Assembly: GCA_021199475.1 (NCBI GenBank)
Contig: JAJQHZ010000084.1
Coordinates: 1 to 64,000 of the forward strand
Origin: Lachnospiraceae bacterium
GTDB lineage: Bacteria > Bacillota > Clostridia > Lachnospirales > Lachnospiraceae
Reading direction: 5' to 3'
Length of the DNA stretch: 64,000 nt
This document shows, piece by piece, positions 51,170 to 59,124 of this stretch. The notes beneath the pieces were generated by a model. The model had not been told where the DNA came from. It was given only the letters and a program-made list of their open reading frames with translations, and ran no database searches. Both the position numbers and the translations under genes were made by a program. The number at the start of each line of letters is the position of its first letter. Positions within the stretch are counted from its first letter, which is position 1.

Positions 51170-51512
51170 AGAATCCTCCGTTTTCCTCTTCATTCGCCGC
51201 CGCGTTCTTCTTCCTCCCGGCTCCTGCACGAGTACTTCGTACCGGAGCGGCGGCAATCTTCAGCTGCAGGAAAATCGCCCAGATGTACGGCGCACCGAAC
51301 GCGTTCAGCCTCTTTGGCCCGGTAATCTCCTCCGGTGCCTCCTGAATCCGGTCATATGCCTTTATAATCGTGGCGCGCGTGATGGATTTCTCCCGCCGGT
51401 CCACAAACAGCTTCCCTCCACGTATTGTATACCGGAACGGAAGCCCTTTTACCGTAAAAAACGGTTCATCCTGATGCGCGATCAAAAGTTCCCATAATTC
51501 TTCGTGACTCAT
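51144..51512 (-). CDS. Hypothetical protein upstream of thyX
   Basis: 122 residues from the ATG at 51512 (AAAGGAC 5 nt upstream; the track's longer start has no such site). A conserved-looking core is DEPFFTVKGLPFRYTIRGGKLFVDRREKSITRATIIKAYDRIQE, followed by ITGPKRLNAFGAPYIWAIFLQL. The segment from strand to helix recalls DNA-binding modules (a basic RREKSITRATI helix) but no family is recognised. The last 30 residues are basic and low complexity. It overlaps thyX by 26 nt and is likely in the same transcript. Function unknown; a link to thymidylate metabolism is only positional. Confidence 0.7.
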   Translation of the reverse strand: MSHEELWELLIAHQDEPFFTVKGLPFRYTIRGGKLFVDRREKSITRATIIKAYDRIQEAPEEITGPKRLNAFGAPYIWAIFLQLKIAAAPVRSTRAGAGRKKNAAANEEENGGFYDNSKTGD

Positions 51513-51927
51513 CCTTTGTCCTTTCGCGACCCGACGCCATGGGTAATCCAGCGTATTCTTTCCGCCATCATTGTATCCTCTTCCTTCCGCAAATGCAAGC
51601 AAAATCATACCCGCGGCGGAACGGTTTTCCGTCTGACATTCACATCCGGGCCGCGAACTCCGTTTCTGTCATCCATCCACAGCAGGAATACCGCGTTTAA
51701 AGCAGGATTTCCGGTTGCAGTCTCCATCCTGTGTATGATAAAATATTAAAAAAGTTCAGAGCCGCATCAAAACATACGTTTCGCCTGCTGTTCTGAATCG
51801 TTTTACGAATGCTCGTAGCCTGTATCATACCCTCATGTGCATTCTGCGCAAGATTCCAGGATACAGTCTGCCAGTAGCAAAAAGCAACCGGACCGATCAT
51901 GCATAATTTTATAAGAGGAGAAAAGGT
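51513..51927. other. Divergent intergenic region between thyX operon and GH31 gene
   Basis: 415 bases. A possible plus-strand promoter TTGCAG-18 nt-TAAAAT lies at 51715-51744, nearly 190 nt before the GH31 gene. No operator palindrome or CRE box was found by eye. Confidence 0.4.
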
Positions 51928-54036
51928 ATGATTTTTTCAAATGACAATGGAGCACTCCTCGCGCAGCGTCAGGGCGAGACGCTCCGAATTGAGGCCTGGG
52001 GAAAGGATTCCCTCCGCGTGCGCGCAAGCATGAACGCAGGCATTCACAGCCAGAACTGGGCGCTGACAGAAGTCCCGGAGCGAGCAGACGCGCAGGTAGA
52101 AATCTGGGAGCCGGGAGTCTGGGAAAAAGAAATGGTTGAACCCGCAACCAAAAATGCTGTTGATTCAAAAAGTGCCGCAGTTCAAATCGCTGCAGAGTCG
52201 GTGCTTGGCCAAAATGGCTGCGGTGTGATCACGAATGGACGCATCCGGGCGATCGTCAACTGGGCAGGTGTTATTTCCTATTATAAATGGAAGGAAGACC
52301 GCTGGACACTGCTGTTGCGGGAATACAACCGCAATTACGGCGACACACTTTCCCGGGAGAGCCGCTGTCTGAAGATTGTCAGCCGCGAGTGGAAGGGTCT
52401 GGCTGGCGGCGAGAATTACCACCTGAACGTGAAGTTCGAGAGCAACGACGGGGAGAAGCTGTTCGGCATGGGACAGTACCAGCAGCCCTGGCTTGACCAC
52501 AAGGGCAGTGTGCTGGAGCTGGCGCAGCGGAATTCTCAGATTTCCGTCCCGTTTGCCGTTTCCTCGCTGGGCTATGGATTTCTGTGGAACAATCCCGCGG
52601 TCGGCCGCGTGACCTTTGGCAAGAATTACACCGAATGGATTGCCCGCTCGACGAAGCAGATGGACTACTGGATGACCGCGGCGGATACTCCGAAGGAGAT
52701 TCTGGCATCCTACACCGCGGTGACCGGACACGCGCCCATGTTTCCGGAAGACCGGATGGGCCTCTGGCAGTGCAAGCTTCGCTACCGCACGCAGGCAGAG
52801 GTACTGGAGATCGCTCATAAATATCAGGAGGAAGGCATCCACATCGACCAGATTGTGATTGATTTCTTCCACTGGACCGTGCAGGGCGACTGGAAATTTG
52901 ACAAGACCTACTGGCCCGATCCCAAAGCAATGGTAGACGAGCTGCACGCGATGGGGATCAAGGTCATTGTTTCCGTCTGGCCGTCCGTGGACCGGCGCAG
53001 CGAAAACTTTGAGCCGATGTTCGAGCGCGGGCTCCTGATGAAAACCGAGCGCGGCGCGGCGCAGACCTACGACTATCAGGGCGACTGCGTGGAGATTGAC
53101 CCGTTCAATCCCGAGACCCGCGAGTATGTCTGGAAAGTATGCAAGCGCAACTATTACGACTATGGCATTGACGCGTTCTGGCTGGATAATTCCGAACCGG
53201 ACCTCGGCGTCTACGACTTTGAGAACTACCGCTATTATGAAGGCTCCGCGCTTTCCTGCAGCAACCTCTATCCGCAGATGTACAGCCGCATTTTCTATGA
53301 CAAAATGAGCCAGTCAGGCGACGGTACTGTCGTGAACCTGCTCCGCTGCGGCTGGGCAGGCAGCCAGAAATACGGCAATGTCATCTGGTCCGGCGATGTG
53401 CCCAGCACCTTCGAAGGGTTCCGCGATCAGCTGCAGGCCGGCCTGAACATGGGGCTGGCCGGCATCCCCTGGTGGACCACCGACATCGGCGGGTTCATGA
53501 CCGACGACGTGAATGATCCCGACTTCCGGCAGCTGCTGATCCGCTGGTACCAGTTCGCCGTCTACTCGGCTGTACTGCGGATGCACGGCGACCGGGGTCC
53601 TTACGACATCCCGCCGCTCGACGACCGCGACTGGGGAGGCGGCTACCTCCACACCGGCCAGCCGAACGAGCTGTGGAGTTACGGAGAGGACAATTACCGG
53701 ATCATGCGCAGCTACTACGACCTTCGGATTTCCCTGCACGACTACATCCGTGGTCTCTACCAGGAAGCCCATGAAAACGGCTCTCCGCTGATCCGCACGA
53801 TGTTCTACGAATTTCCCGAAGACTCGAACTGCTGGGAGCTCAGCGACCAGTACATGTTCGGCAGTCAGTATCTCGTCGCGCCGATTCTTTATCTGAATCA
53901 GTTTCAGCGCGAGGTCTACCTGCCCGCAGGCGAGTGGAAGCTGACCAGCACCGGCGAACACTTCAGCGGCGGACAGACCGTAACCGTGGATGCACCGATT
54001 GAATATATGCCGGTCTTTGAGAAGCTGCAGGCGTAA
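51928..54036 (+). CDS. Family 31 glycoside hydrolase, alpha-xylosidase/alpha-glucosidase-like
   Basis: 702 residues, starting after AAGAGGAG. The N-terminal beta-sandwich (residues 1-230) precedes a TIM barrel with family motifs: GLWQCKLRYRTQAEVLEIAHKY, IDQIVIDFFHW, WLDNSEPDLGVYDF (the Asp before NSEP is the nucleophile) and WSGDVPSTFEGFRDQLQAGLNMGLAGIPWWTTDIGGF (Asp of WSGD as acid/base). The WLDxSEPx form is seen in bacterial alpha-xylosidases of the BoGH31 type. No signal peptide, so it acts inside the cell on imported sugar. No transporter or regulator is adjacent. Alpha-xylosidase is the better guess, alpha-glucosidase cannot be ruled out. Confidence 0.92.
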   Translation: MIFSNDNGALLAQRQGETLRIEAWGKDSLRVRASMNAGIHSQNWALTEVPERADAQVEIWEPGVWEKEMVEPATKNAVDSKSAAVQIAAESVLGQNGCGVITNGRIRAIVNWAGVISYYKWKEDRWTLLLREYNRNYGDTLSRESRCLKIVSREWKGLAGGENYHLNVKFESNDGEKLFGMGQYQQPWLDHKGSVLELAQRNSQISVPFAVSSLGYGFLWNNPAVGRVTFGKNYTEWIARSTKQMDYWMTAADTPKEILASYTAVTGHAPMFPEDRMGLWQCKLRYRTQAEVLEIAHKYQEEGIHIDQIVIDFFHWTVQGDWKFDKTYWPDPKAMVDELHAMGIKVIVSVWPSVDRRSENFEPMFERGLLMKTERGAAQTYDYQGDCVEIDPFNPETREYVWKVCKRNYYDYGIDAFWLDNSEPDLGVYDFENYRYYEGSALSCSNLYPQMYSRIFYDKMSQSGDGTVVNLLRCGWAGSQKYGNVIWSGDVPSTFEGFRDQLQAGLNMGLAGIPWWTTDIGGFMTDDVNDPDFRQLLIRWYQFAVYSAVLRMHGDRGPYDIPPLDDRDWGGGYLHTGQPNELWSYGEDNYRIMRSYYDLRISLHDYIRGLYQEAHENGSPLIRTMFYEFPEDSNCWELSDQYMFGSQYLVAPILYLNQFQREVYLPAGEWKLTSTGEHFSGGQTVTVDAPIEYMPVFEKLQA

Positions 54037-54051
54037 AATTCAAGAGTTACC

Positions 54052-54456
54052 TTACCTTGCGTTGATTCCGCTGACAAACGCCAGATAGCAGGCAAAATCT
54101 CCCAGCGCTTTTCGCCCGTATCCTTCCGTGTCATAGCCAAGCTCGTCGCGCCAGGCGGCGGGCTTGCCCAGCTGCTTCAGAAGTCTCGCAAACATGTTGA
54201 GATTTGTAATAAAGGAATCGTGCGCAGACGTCCGGCTTCCGTCCGTTTCCATTTTCTTCTCGCGGTCCAGTGTGCACCAGGAGGCGCGGATATTCGCGTA
54301 TTTTGCCGCTGCCCGGATCAAATCATCATAATACTCGAGGGCCTCCTCATCCGTCCCCACCTCACTGACCATCTCCCGATGAATCTGAGCCATACGCTCA
54401 AACGTCAGGTGCTGCGGCTCTTTCAGATAATCTTCGTAGATGTATGCTTTTGTCAT
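54052..54456 (-). CDS. Hypothetical protein, 134 residues
   Basis: Start ATG at 54456 with AAAGGAAAAG upstream; the track start 7 codons earlier lacks a site. Almost all helical with a charged pattern (YEDYLKEPQHLTFERMAQIHREMVSEV, EALEYYDDLIRAAAKYANIRASW) and a C-terminal GRKALGDFACYLAFVSGINAR. No family recognised. It converges with the GH31 gene, only 15 nt apart at the stops, so the two transcripts overlap. A cytoplasmic, perhaps helix-bundle protein; no further guess. Confidence 0.65.
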   Translation of the reverse strand: MTKAYIYEDYLKEPQHLTFERMAQIHREMVSEVGTDEEALEYYDDLIRAAAKYANIRASWCTLDREKKMETDGSRTSAHDSFITNLNMFARLLKQLGKPAAWRDELGYDTEGYGRKALGDFACYLAFVSGINAR

Positions 54457-54591
54457 AGCTTTTCCTTTCCGCCGCACTCTTTGCGGCCTTCCTTTCTTAT
54501 TTTCTGTCGCGCTCTTTACGGCTTTCTTTCATTATAAAAGAATCAAGCCAAAATGAAAACCCCCGAATCGGCTTTTGCTCTGTCAACAATG

Positions 54592-54879
54592 CTATGCACA
54601 GAGATCCATATCTGAGTAAATATCAAGGTCCGAGTCAGGGCCGGGCTCCTCGTTTGTGACGAGGAGCTCTTCCATATGTACCCGGAGCACTCTGCTCAGG
54701 ATCAGCAGGTTGTCCGTGCCAGGCAGATTCTTTCCGGCCATCCACTTGTAGACCGCCTGTGGATTCTCAAATCCCATAATCTGCTGAATGTCCTGGACGC
54801 TGTATCCGCTCTGACGGATAAGCGAACGAATGCGGTTCCCGGTTTCCGGCTGCAGGATTGATACACACATCATGTCCAT
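54592..54879 (-). CDS. XRE-family helix-turn-helix regulator
   Basis: 95 residues with a lambda-repressor-like HTH: RIRSLIRQSGYSVQDIQQIMGFENPQAVYKWMAGKNLPGTDNLLILSRVLRVHMEELL. A short acidic tail (DSDLDIYSDMDLCA) ends it. AAAGGAG stands 9 nt before the ATG. It is downstream of the gene at 55135 (256 nt between the stop and this start) and could be the regulator of the Clp/VirD4 region. A 47-bp tandem repeat lies in the gap. Confidence 0.85.
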   Translation of the reverse strand: MDMMCVSILQPETGNRIRSLIRQSGYSVQDIQQIMGFENPQAVYKWMAGKNLPGTDNLLILSRVLRVHMEELLVTNEEPGPDSDLDIYSDMDLCA

Positions 54880-54981
54880 ATTCTGCTCTCCTTTTCTCTC
54901 TTGGTTGTAGAATCAACTAATTGTCAAGGTACACCTGCCGAACCATTCACAGCCATCCGGCCCTGTGAACTGTTCTTTGAG

Positions 54982-55098
54982 CTTTTGCAGTGTTCGGACG
55001 CCTCCGACTCTGCGGACCAGCCTCCGAACTTCTGCAGTATTCGGGCATATCCGGCTCTGCGGACCGTCCTTCTACCTTTAGCAGCATTCGGGCGCCTG
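54982..55098. repeat. 47-bp degenerate tandem repeat (2.5 units)
   Basis: Units start at 54982, 55029 and 55076, each opening with CTT(C/T)TGCAG or CTTTAGCAG, then (T)ATTCGGGC or GTTCGGAC. About 75-80% identical by eye. ORFs reading through it on the minus strand have no start site and are not believed. It separates the HTH gene from the gene at 55135. Confidence 0.7.
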
Positions 55099-55134
55099 TC
55101 TTTACAGGCAGGCACCCGGCCCCGGCTGTGGCTG

Positions 55135-55479
55135 CTACCGGAGCAGCATACCGGGGTGGTTTGGAAAGAGCTCCACCTTTTGCAGCTCCACGCCTTCGGC
55201 GCTGACTACTCCGGTCACCCGTGCCCATTCGCCCGGAAGCTCCATAAGAACTGCCGGGATCAGGTAGCAAAAGGGGATTTTTCCCTTTCCCCTTTTGTCA
55301 AGGCGGATGCGCCGACTCTCGCAGGTGCACTCCCGGCGCAGCTTCCCGCAGCGGGCGAAAAAGCGCCGGGCCGCGTAGAAGACCGTGTTTTTGTCGTAGT
55401 TGCAGGGAACATAAGAAACAAAGATAACATCAGATGCAGCAGATACTTCACATGAGATAGAGCCATTCGTCATTTTCAT
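55135..55479 (-). CDS. Hypothetical protein, 114 residues, behind a terminator-containing leader
   Basis: Start ATG at 55479 with AAAGGAG 9 nt upstream (the ATG two codons earlier is too close). Composition: SISCEVSAASDVIFVSYVPCNYD, then RRFFARCGKLRRECTCESRRIRLDKRGKGKIPFCYLIPAVLM, ending in VEGVELQKVELF-like hydrophobic strands. Cysteines in RCGKLRRECTC could bind metal but no motif is complete. No family recognised. Its promoter lies about 220 nt upstream with a hairpin and U run between, suggesting attenuation. Probably a soluble small regulator or accessory of the neighbouring module. Confidence 0.65.
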   Translation of the reverse strand: MKMTNGSISCEVSAASDVIFVSYVPCNYDKNTVFYAARRFFARCGKLRRECTCESRRIRLDKRGKGKIPFCYLIPAVLMELPGEWARVTGVVSAEGVELQKVELFPNHPGMLLR

Positions 55480-55560
55480 AAACATTTACTCCTTTTTGCT
55501 TTGCTGGTGCAGCGAGAACCTCTGCATGGGAATGGGTTCAGCTCAGAATCGAAGGGGAAA

Positions 55561-55592
55561 GAAAAACACCTTGCTCCAAGTGACAAGGTGTC
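55561..55592 (-). terminator. Terminator hairpin in the leader of the 55135 gene
   Basis: Minus strand ACACCTTG pairs with CAAGGTGT around TCACTTGGAG, followed by TTTTTC. It is about 100 nt downstream of the TTGACA/TATTAT promoter at 55700-55727 and 80 nt upstream of the start codon. So it can end transcription early. It also could end transcripts from the metallophosphoesterase gene. Confidence 0.78.
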
Positions 55593-55848
55593 TGTAAACG
55601 TCTCATTATGACACACTTCGCCCCTCGACTCTTCACTATCCTCCATAATCAAAAAGCAAAAATGTGTTTTTTCGTAAATGTTTATTCGCTCATGCGGCTA
55701 TAATAACATAAAACCAGAAAATGTCAACCCCCATATATCTATTTTTTCTCAAATAAATTTTCTCAGATTCTCTCCGTTTGTTGCTCGTTCTCTCCGCGCC
55801 CCGCAGCAGAATGCGTGGCACGGGTATAACGGCACCATTTTATTCTTG
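55593..55848. other. Leader and promoter region between 55135 gene and metallophosphoesterase gene
   Basis: Holds the promoter at 55700-55727 and AT-rich sequence. No gene seen in 256 bases; a 22-codon ORF overlapping the hairpin has no clear ribosome binding site. Confidence 0.5.
55700..55727 (-). promoter_or_regulatory. Strong sigma-A promoter upstream of the leader hairpin
   Basis: Minus strand TTGACA (55722-55727, perfect) and TATTAT (55700-55705) with a 16-nt spacer. Confidence 0.78.
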
Positions 55849-56607
55849 TCAACAGAGCCGGAAAATCTGCCGATATATGACATGCATTTTTTCCGTAACA
55901 TTCATCTCTGTATGGTAATGTCCAAAAAACCAATGGCCAAAGGACGCTTTCTCATAAACCTCCTGCAAAAAATCCATCAAACGATCGGTCTTCGTCCACT
56001 TCGGGTCAAGCATTCGATGCACCTCAATCGGCGCACAATGCGAGAGGATATAATCAGCTCTCCAGCCGAGGCGATCCAGTGTATCACGGCCATGAGCGAT
56101 TTCATCCTCCGATGGCAGCTCCTCTTTCCACCAGGACTCATGTTCAACACGAAACAGCCAGAACTTCCCGCCCCACGCGCGGTCCCGCTGCCAAAGCTTG
56201 ATTCGCGGGTCTCCGACCTGGAGAATCCCGTCCGAAATGTCATGACTGGATGCGCCGCCGAACGCGTAGAAGGTGTGCCCTTCCAGCGTATAAGCCTCCC
56301 CGCGCAGCAAGTGGTACACCGATGGTCGAATTCTCTGCGCGAACCCTCCGTGAAAAGGAACAAGCGGGAACTCGTCACTGTATAAACGGTCGAAATTCTC
56401 ATGGTTTCCGTCCAGAAACAGCGTCGTAAACGGACGCTCATCCAGCCAGCCCAGCTGGTACCGCTCTCCCTTCGTATCCTTCCAGATGCCAAAATCGCCA
56501 AGAACAATCACGAAATCATCCTTCGTAAGCTCACGTCCTTCCGGAAACGCTTGAAAGCTTAATCGAGTCATCCATTCCGTATGCGTATCTCCTGTAAGAT
56601 AGATCAT
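55849..56607 (-). CDS. Metallophosphoesterase
   Basis: 252 residues from the ATG at 56607 (AGGAGG 8 nt upstream). Calcineurin-like fold motifs in order: YLTGDTHTEWM (GDxH), IVLGDFGIW (GDxx), FLDGNHENFDRL (GNHE), ILSHCAPIEVH (metal His) and FGHYHTEMN (GHxH). The enzyme hydrolyses a phosphate ester, often cyclic nucleotides, nucleotide alarmones or protein phosphate; the substrate is not readable. The class matters in the module because Clp regulation and phosphoarginine signalling involve phosphatases in Firmicutes, but this is only a suggestion. It lies 74 nt after the ClpX-like gene. Confidence 0.92.
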   Translation of the reverse strand: MIYLTGDTHTEWMTRLSFQAFPEGRELTKDDFVIVLGDFGIWKDTKGERYQLGWLDERPFTTLFLDGNHENFDRLYSDEFPLVPFHGGFAQRIRPSVYHLLRGEAYTLEGHTFYAFGGASSHDISDGILQVGDPRIKLWQRDRAWGGKFWLFRVEHESWWKEELPSEDEIAHGRDTLDRLGWRADYILSHCAPIEVHRMLDPKWTKTDRLMDFLQEVYEKASFGHWFFGHYHTEMNVTEKMHVIYRQIFRLC

Positions 56608-56681
56608 TTTCCCAGCCTCCTTGTGAGGATTTTCTATATGCCTCTGCCTTGTCTGATCTGCAATATTACCACTTCCGAATT

Positions 56682-57653
56682 TCATGCCATCTCATATTCC
56701 CACGGAAGCCCGGAAACGTTGTATTCCGGCCCATCGGACGCTTCCCTTCGGATGTCATAAACCGCGGCGGACGGGTCTTCAAACTGGATGGCATCCATCC
56801 GTTCCAGAAGGCAGCTCCTGATGAATCTCGCCCCGAGGCCGGAATCCAGTGCCGCCTGCGCCATCTGCTCCAGGCTGGGCGTATCGATCCAGATGGAGCT
56901 GTTGTATTCCTGCGAGAGATGGAAAACAGTCTTTTTGGCAATCTGCAGCATCGTTTCAAATGAAAGCTCTTCCATACGGATCAGCCGCTGGATTCTCCCG
57001 GCCAGCTCCCGTTTCAGCCCGTATTGTATGAGATCATCCACGGAAATCTCCTCCTGTCCGGAGGCCGCGGGCAATACACCGGGGGCCGGACAAAAGCCCA
57101 CTGGCCTGTGCCCGTCCGCAGATACTTTCAAATCTGCAAAGGCTCCCATAAAGACAATTGAAACATTGAAAAAATCCGTCTGAATAAAGCTGCTGCCTTC
57201 TCCAAATTCAACCAGATCGCCGTCCGCCATCTTCAGGAAATTGTCCTGCAGCAAATCCGCATAATTCGTGCCGCGGCTCCCATACGCCGGGCGAATGCAT
57301 TTGTCAAATTCATCAAACACCAGCAGGGTCGGCATTTTCCCAATTTCGGGATTGTTTCGCAATATGCTGGAAAGATGTGTGCTGTTTGCGCCATTCCAGC
57401 CTTCCGCGCTCAGAGCAGACGCATCCACGACCACAACCCGCCCCGGATAATGTCTTCTCAGGCATCGAAACAGTTCTGTCTTACCGGTCCCCGTACTTCC
57501 CATCAGCAGATTCGTGCTTCTCCGGCCTTCCAGGCAATTATAAAAGAGAACCGAGATGGCCCGTTTTGCCTTCTCCTGCCCCATAATCTCTTTGTCCAGG
57601 CAGCGGTAAACCGCCTGCGGAGACCAGTCCTGCAACGGTGAGCTGAAATTCAT
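56682..57653 (-). CDS. ClpX-like AAA+ ATPase without zinc-binding domain
   Basis: 323 residues from the ATG at 57653 (GGGAG 8 nt upstream); the track's 24 extra residues are rejected. Relative to ClpX it lacks the N-terminal zinc domain and is 100 residues shorter. Motifs in ClpX order: DKEIMGQEKAKRAISVLFYNC, Walker A GSTGTGKT (52-59), pore-loop region EGWNGAN (84-90, Tyr replaced by Trp), Walker B LLVFDEFDK (110-118), sensor 1 near VSIVFMGAF, VGF (185-187) where ClpX has its IGF docking loop, and sensor 2 GARFIRS. It should be a hexameric unfoldase able to dock on ClpP. Substrate unknown. Confidence 0.85.
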   Translation of the reverse strand: MNFSSPLQDWSPQAVYRCLDKEIMGQEKAKRAISVLFYNCLEGRRSTNLLMGSTGTGKTELFRCLRRHYPGRVVVVDASALSAEGWNGANSTHLSSILRNNPEIGKMPTLLVFDEFDKCIRPAYGSRGTNYADLLQDNFLKMADGDLVEFGEGSSFIQTDFFNVSIVFMGAFADLKVSADGHRPVGFCPAPGVLPAASGQEEISVDDLIQYGLKRELAGRIQRLIRMEELSFETMLQIAKKTVFHLSQEYNSSIWIDTPSLEQMAQAALDSGLGARFIRSCLLERMDAIQFEDPSAAVYDIRREASDGPEYNVSGLPWEYEMA

Positions 57654-57721
57654 ATGGCATTCTCCCTTTTCCCCAAAAACCAGCCAACAAACTACTAGTA
57701 GACCGTATCGTAAGTACTTGT

Positions 57722-57874
57722 GCATAATGCGCAGAATGTTTTGTCGAGAGTGCGATACAAAAACCGCAGGCGTAGCGAGGCGCTGAACGTCCAGTGGACG
57801 TTCGCTTAGCGCCGACCGAAGCGGAGACGTTTAGCGCGGACCGAAACGGAGTGTAGAAGCGCAGATCATTATGC
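57722..57874. repeat. Palindrome-rich 153-bp element with terminal inverted repeats
   Basis: Ends are GCATAATG (57722-57729) and CATTATGC (57867-57874), perfect inverted repeats. Inside are GAACGTCC-AGT-GGACGTTC and two copies of TTAGCGC(C/G)GACCGAA(G/A)CGGAG. It fills the gap between the ClpX-like gene and the acidic-tail gene. Confidence 0.7.
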
Positions 57875-57897
57875 CCCCGGCCGTCTGACTCATTGCT

Positions 57898-58926
57898 TCA
57901 AAGAAATAAATAAGGCGCAATCGCTATATACCAGGTCAATCGGTAGTTTTTAAGAAGCGCTTCCGGAGCGTCACAACCACAGTTTCCGCTATATTCTGCA
58001 TCAGGGCTTTTGCCAGCCTCATCGCCACCTGTATCGTCATTACTTGCAGCATCAACACAAGCGTCATCCGTGCTATCGCTGTCTTCCGCATCCGCGCAAT
58101 CATCATCCATATCATTACTGTCTTCCGCATCAGCACAATCATCATCCATGCCATCGCTGTCTTCCGCATCAGTGCTATCATCATACACGCTATCGTTGTC
58201 TTCTTCTATATCACCGCAGTCATCATCCGTGCCGTCATCCTCATACTCCGATAAATCATATAGATCGTCTGCATCATCGCTGTCCGGATGCGTGGCCGCA
58301 ATCCACCCGCAGTAGCCCATGTCCGCCACAGTATCCCTCATGTTTGTTTTTTCCGCCAGCGTTTTTGCTACACAGGGCAGTACGACTTCTATGTAAAATT
58401 TATCCGGCTGTCCGTTTCCGGTCAGTGCCGAGACTCCCTGATAAAGCTGTCTGACCGGCAGATGCAGGATTGGAAACTGCTCCGTCCGCCCCGAAGGCAT
58501 GCTTCTGAGCCGTTCCTTAAACGGCTTCAGGGAAACGCATTCTTCTTTTACCGTATCATGCATGCTTTCCCGATACTGTTCATCATTGAGTCCGCGGAGC
58601 ACCACACACATATCAAGACAATTGATCGACACGGAATACACCAGTTGATTCCCTGTCTCCCAAAGCGCATCTTCACTGGAGCGCAGGCAGGCGTCCATCA
58701 GCTTCACTGCATCCAGATACGTACGGATTTCGCCAAGACCGAGAGCTCCGGCAGCTTCCTGTGCCTTTTCCATAAACTCAGGGTATGCCGTTGGATCAAG
58801 AAAAAAATCACTTAAGGGCAGGGCCGCGAATTGCTGAACTGCGTTTGCCGACGCGGCCTCATCTGCGGCAAGCCCCTGTTCCGTCCGTCGAATCCGCTCC
58901 GAAAGCGGGATTTGTTTTCCCTTCAT
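57898..58926 (-). CDS. Acidic-tail protein, paralog of the 61280 gene (unknown function)
   Basis: 342 residues, ATG with AAAGGA upstream. The N-terminal half matches the paralog block for block: PLSERIRR, AALPL..FFL.P.AY..FME, IRTY.DAV.L, FP.L.L..RQLYQ, PDKFY or PDEFY, PCVAKTLAEK, DTVADMGY. The C-terminal half has acidic tandem units such as DDDCADAEDSNDM and DSDSTDDAC, about 110 residues with 40% D/E. Both proteins end in a hydrophobic strand (RLTWYIAIAPYLFL versus RLIRYMAIMPYALS). No known domain. Cysteines in the DDDCAD units are regularly spaced. Perhaps an adaptor or substrate of the Clp proteins next door. Confidence 0.78.
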   Translation of the reverse strand: MKGKQIPLSERIRRTEQGLAADEAASANAVQQFAALPLSDFFLDPTAYPEFMEKAQEAAGALGLGEIRTYLDAVKLMDACLRSSEDALWETGNQLVYSVSINCLDMCVVLRGLNDEQYRESMHDTVKEECVSLKPFKERLRSMPSGRTEQFPILHLPVRQLYQGVSALTGNGQPDKFYIEVVLPCVAKTLAEKTNMRDTVADMGYCGWIAATHPDSDDADDLYDLSEYEDDGTDDDCGDIEEDNDSVYDDSTDAEDSDGMDDDCADAEDSNDMDDDCADAEDSDSTDDACVDAASNDDTGGDEAGKSPDAEYSGNCGCDAPEALLKNYRLTWYIAIAPYLFL

Positions 58927-59046
58927 AGGATCGTTCCTTTCCTGATGTATCTTTCCTGATGTATCTATCGTTCCTAACCCGGATAAACCGAAACCAAAAT
59001 TTTGTCATTTTGCGTAAGAAATCGTTCTTAAGCGCCTAATGTATCG

Positions 59047-59124
59047 TATCAATTAATCGTTTCGATTATTCGTTTCTATTAATCGTATCAATTAACCGTT
59101 TCAATATAATCGTTTCGATTAACC
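59047..59124. repeat. Six 13-bp direct repeats (iteron-like) at the 3' end of clpP
   Basis: Units of T(T/A)TC(A/G)ATTAATCG occur head to tail at 59047, 59060, 59073, 59086, 59099 (14 nt) and 59113. The last reaches past the clpP stop (TAA at 59119-59121 on the minus strand). They lie 120-200 nt upstream of the acidic-tail gene at 57898. Confidence 0.85.

Noticed and set aside
54924-55270. Minus-strand ORFs of 63 and 107 residues
   Set aside because: They read through the 47-bp repeat and partly through gene 55135 in another frame.
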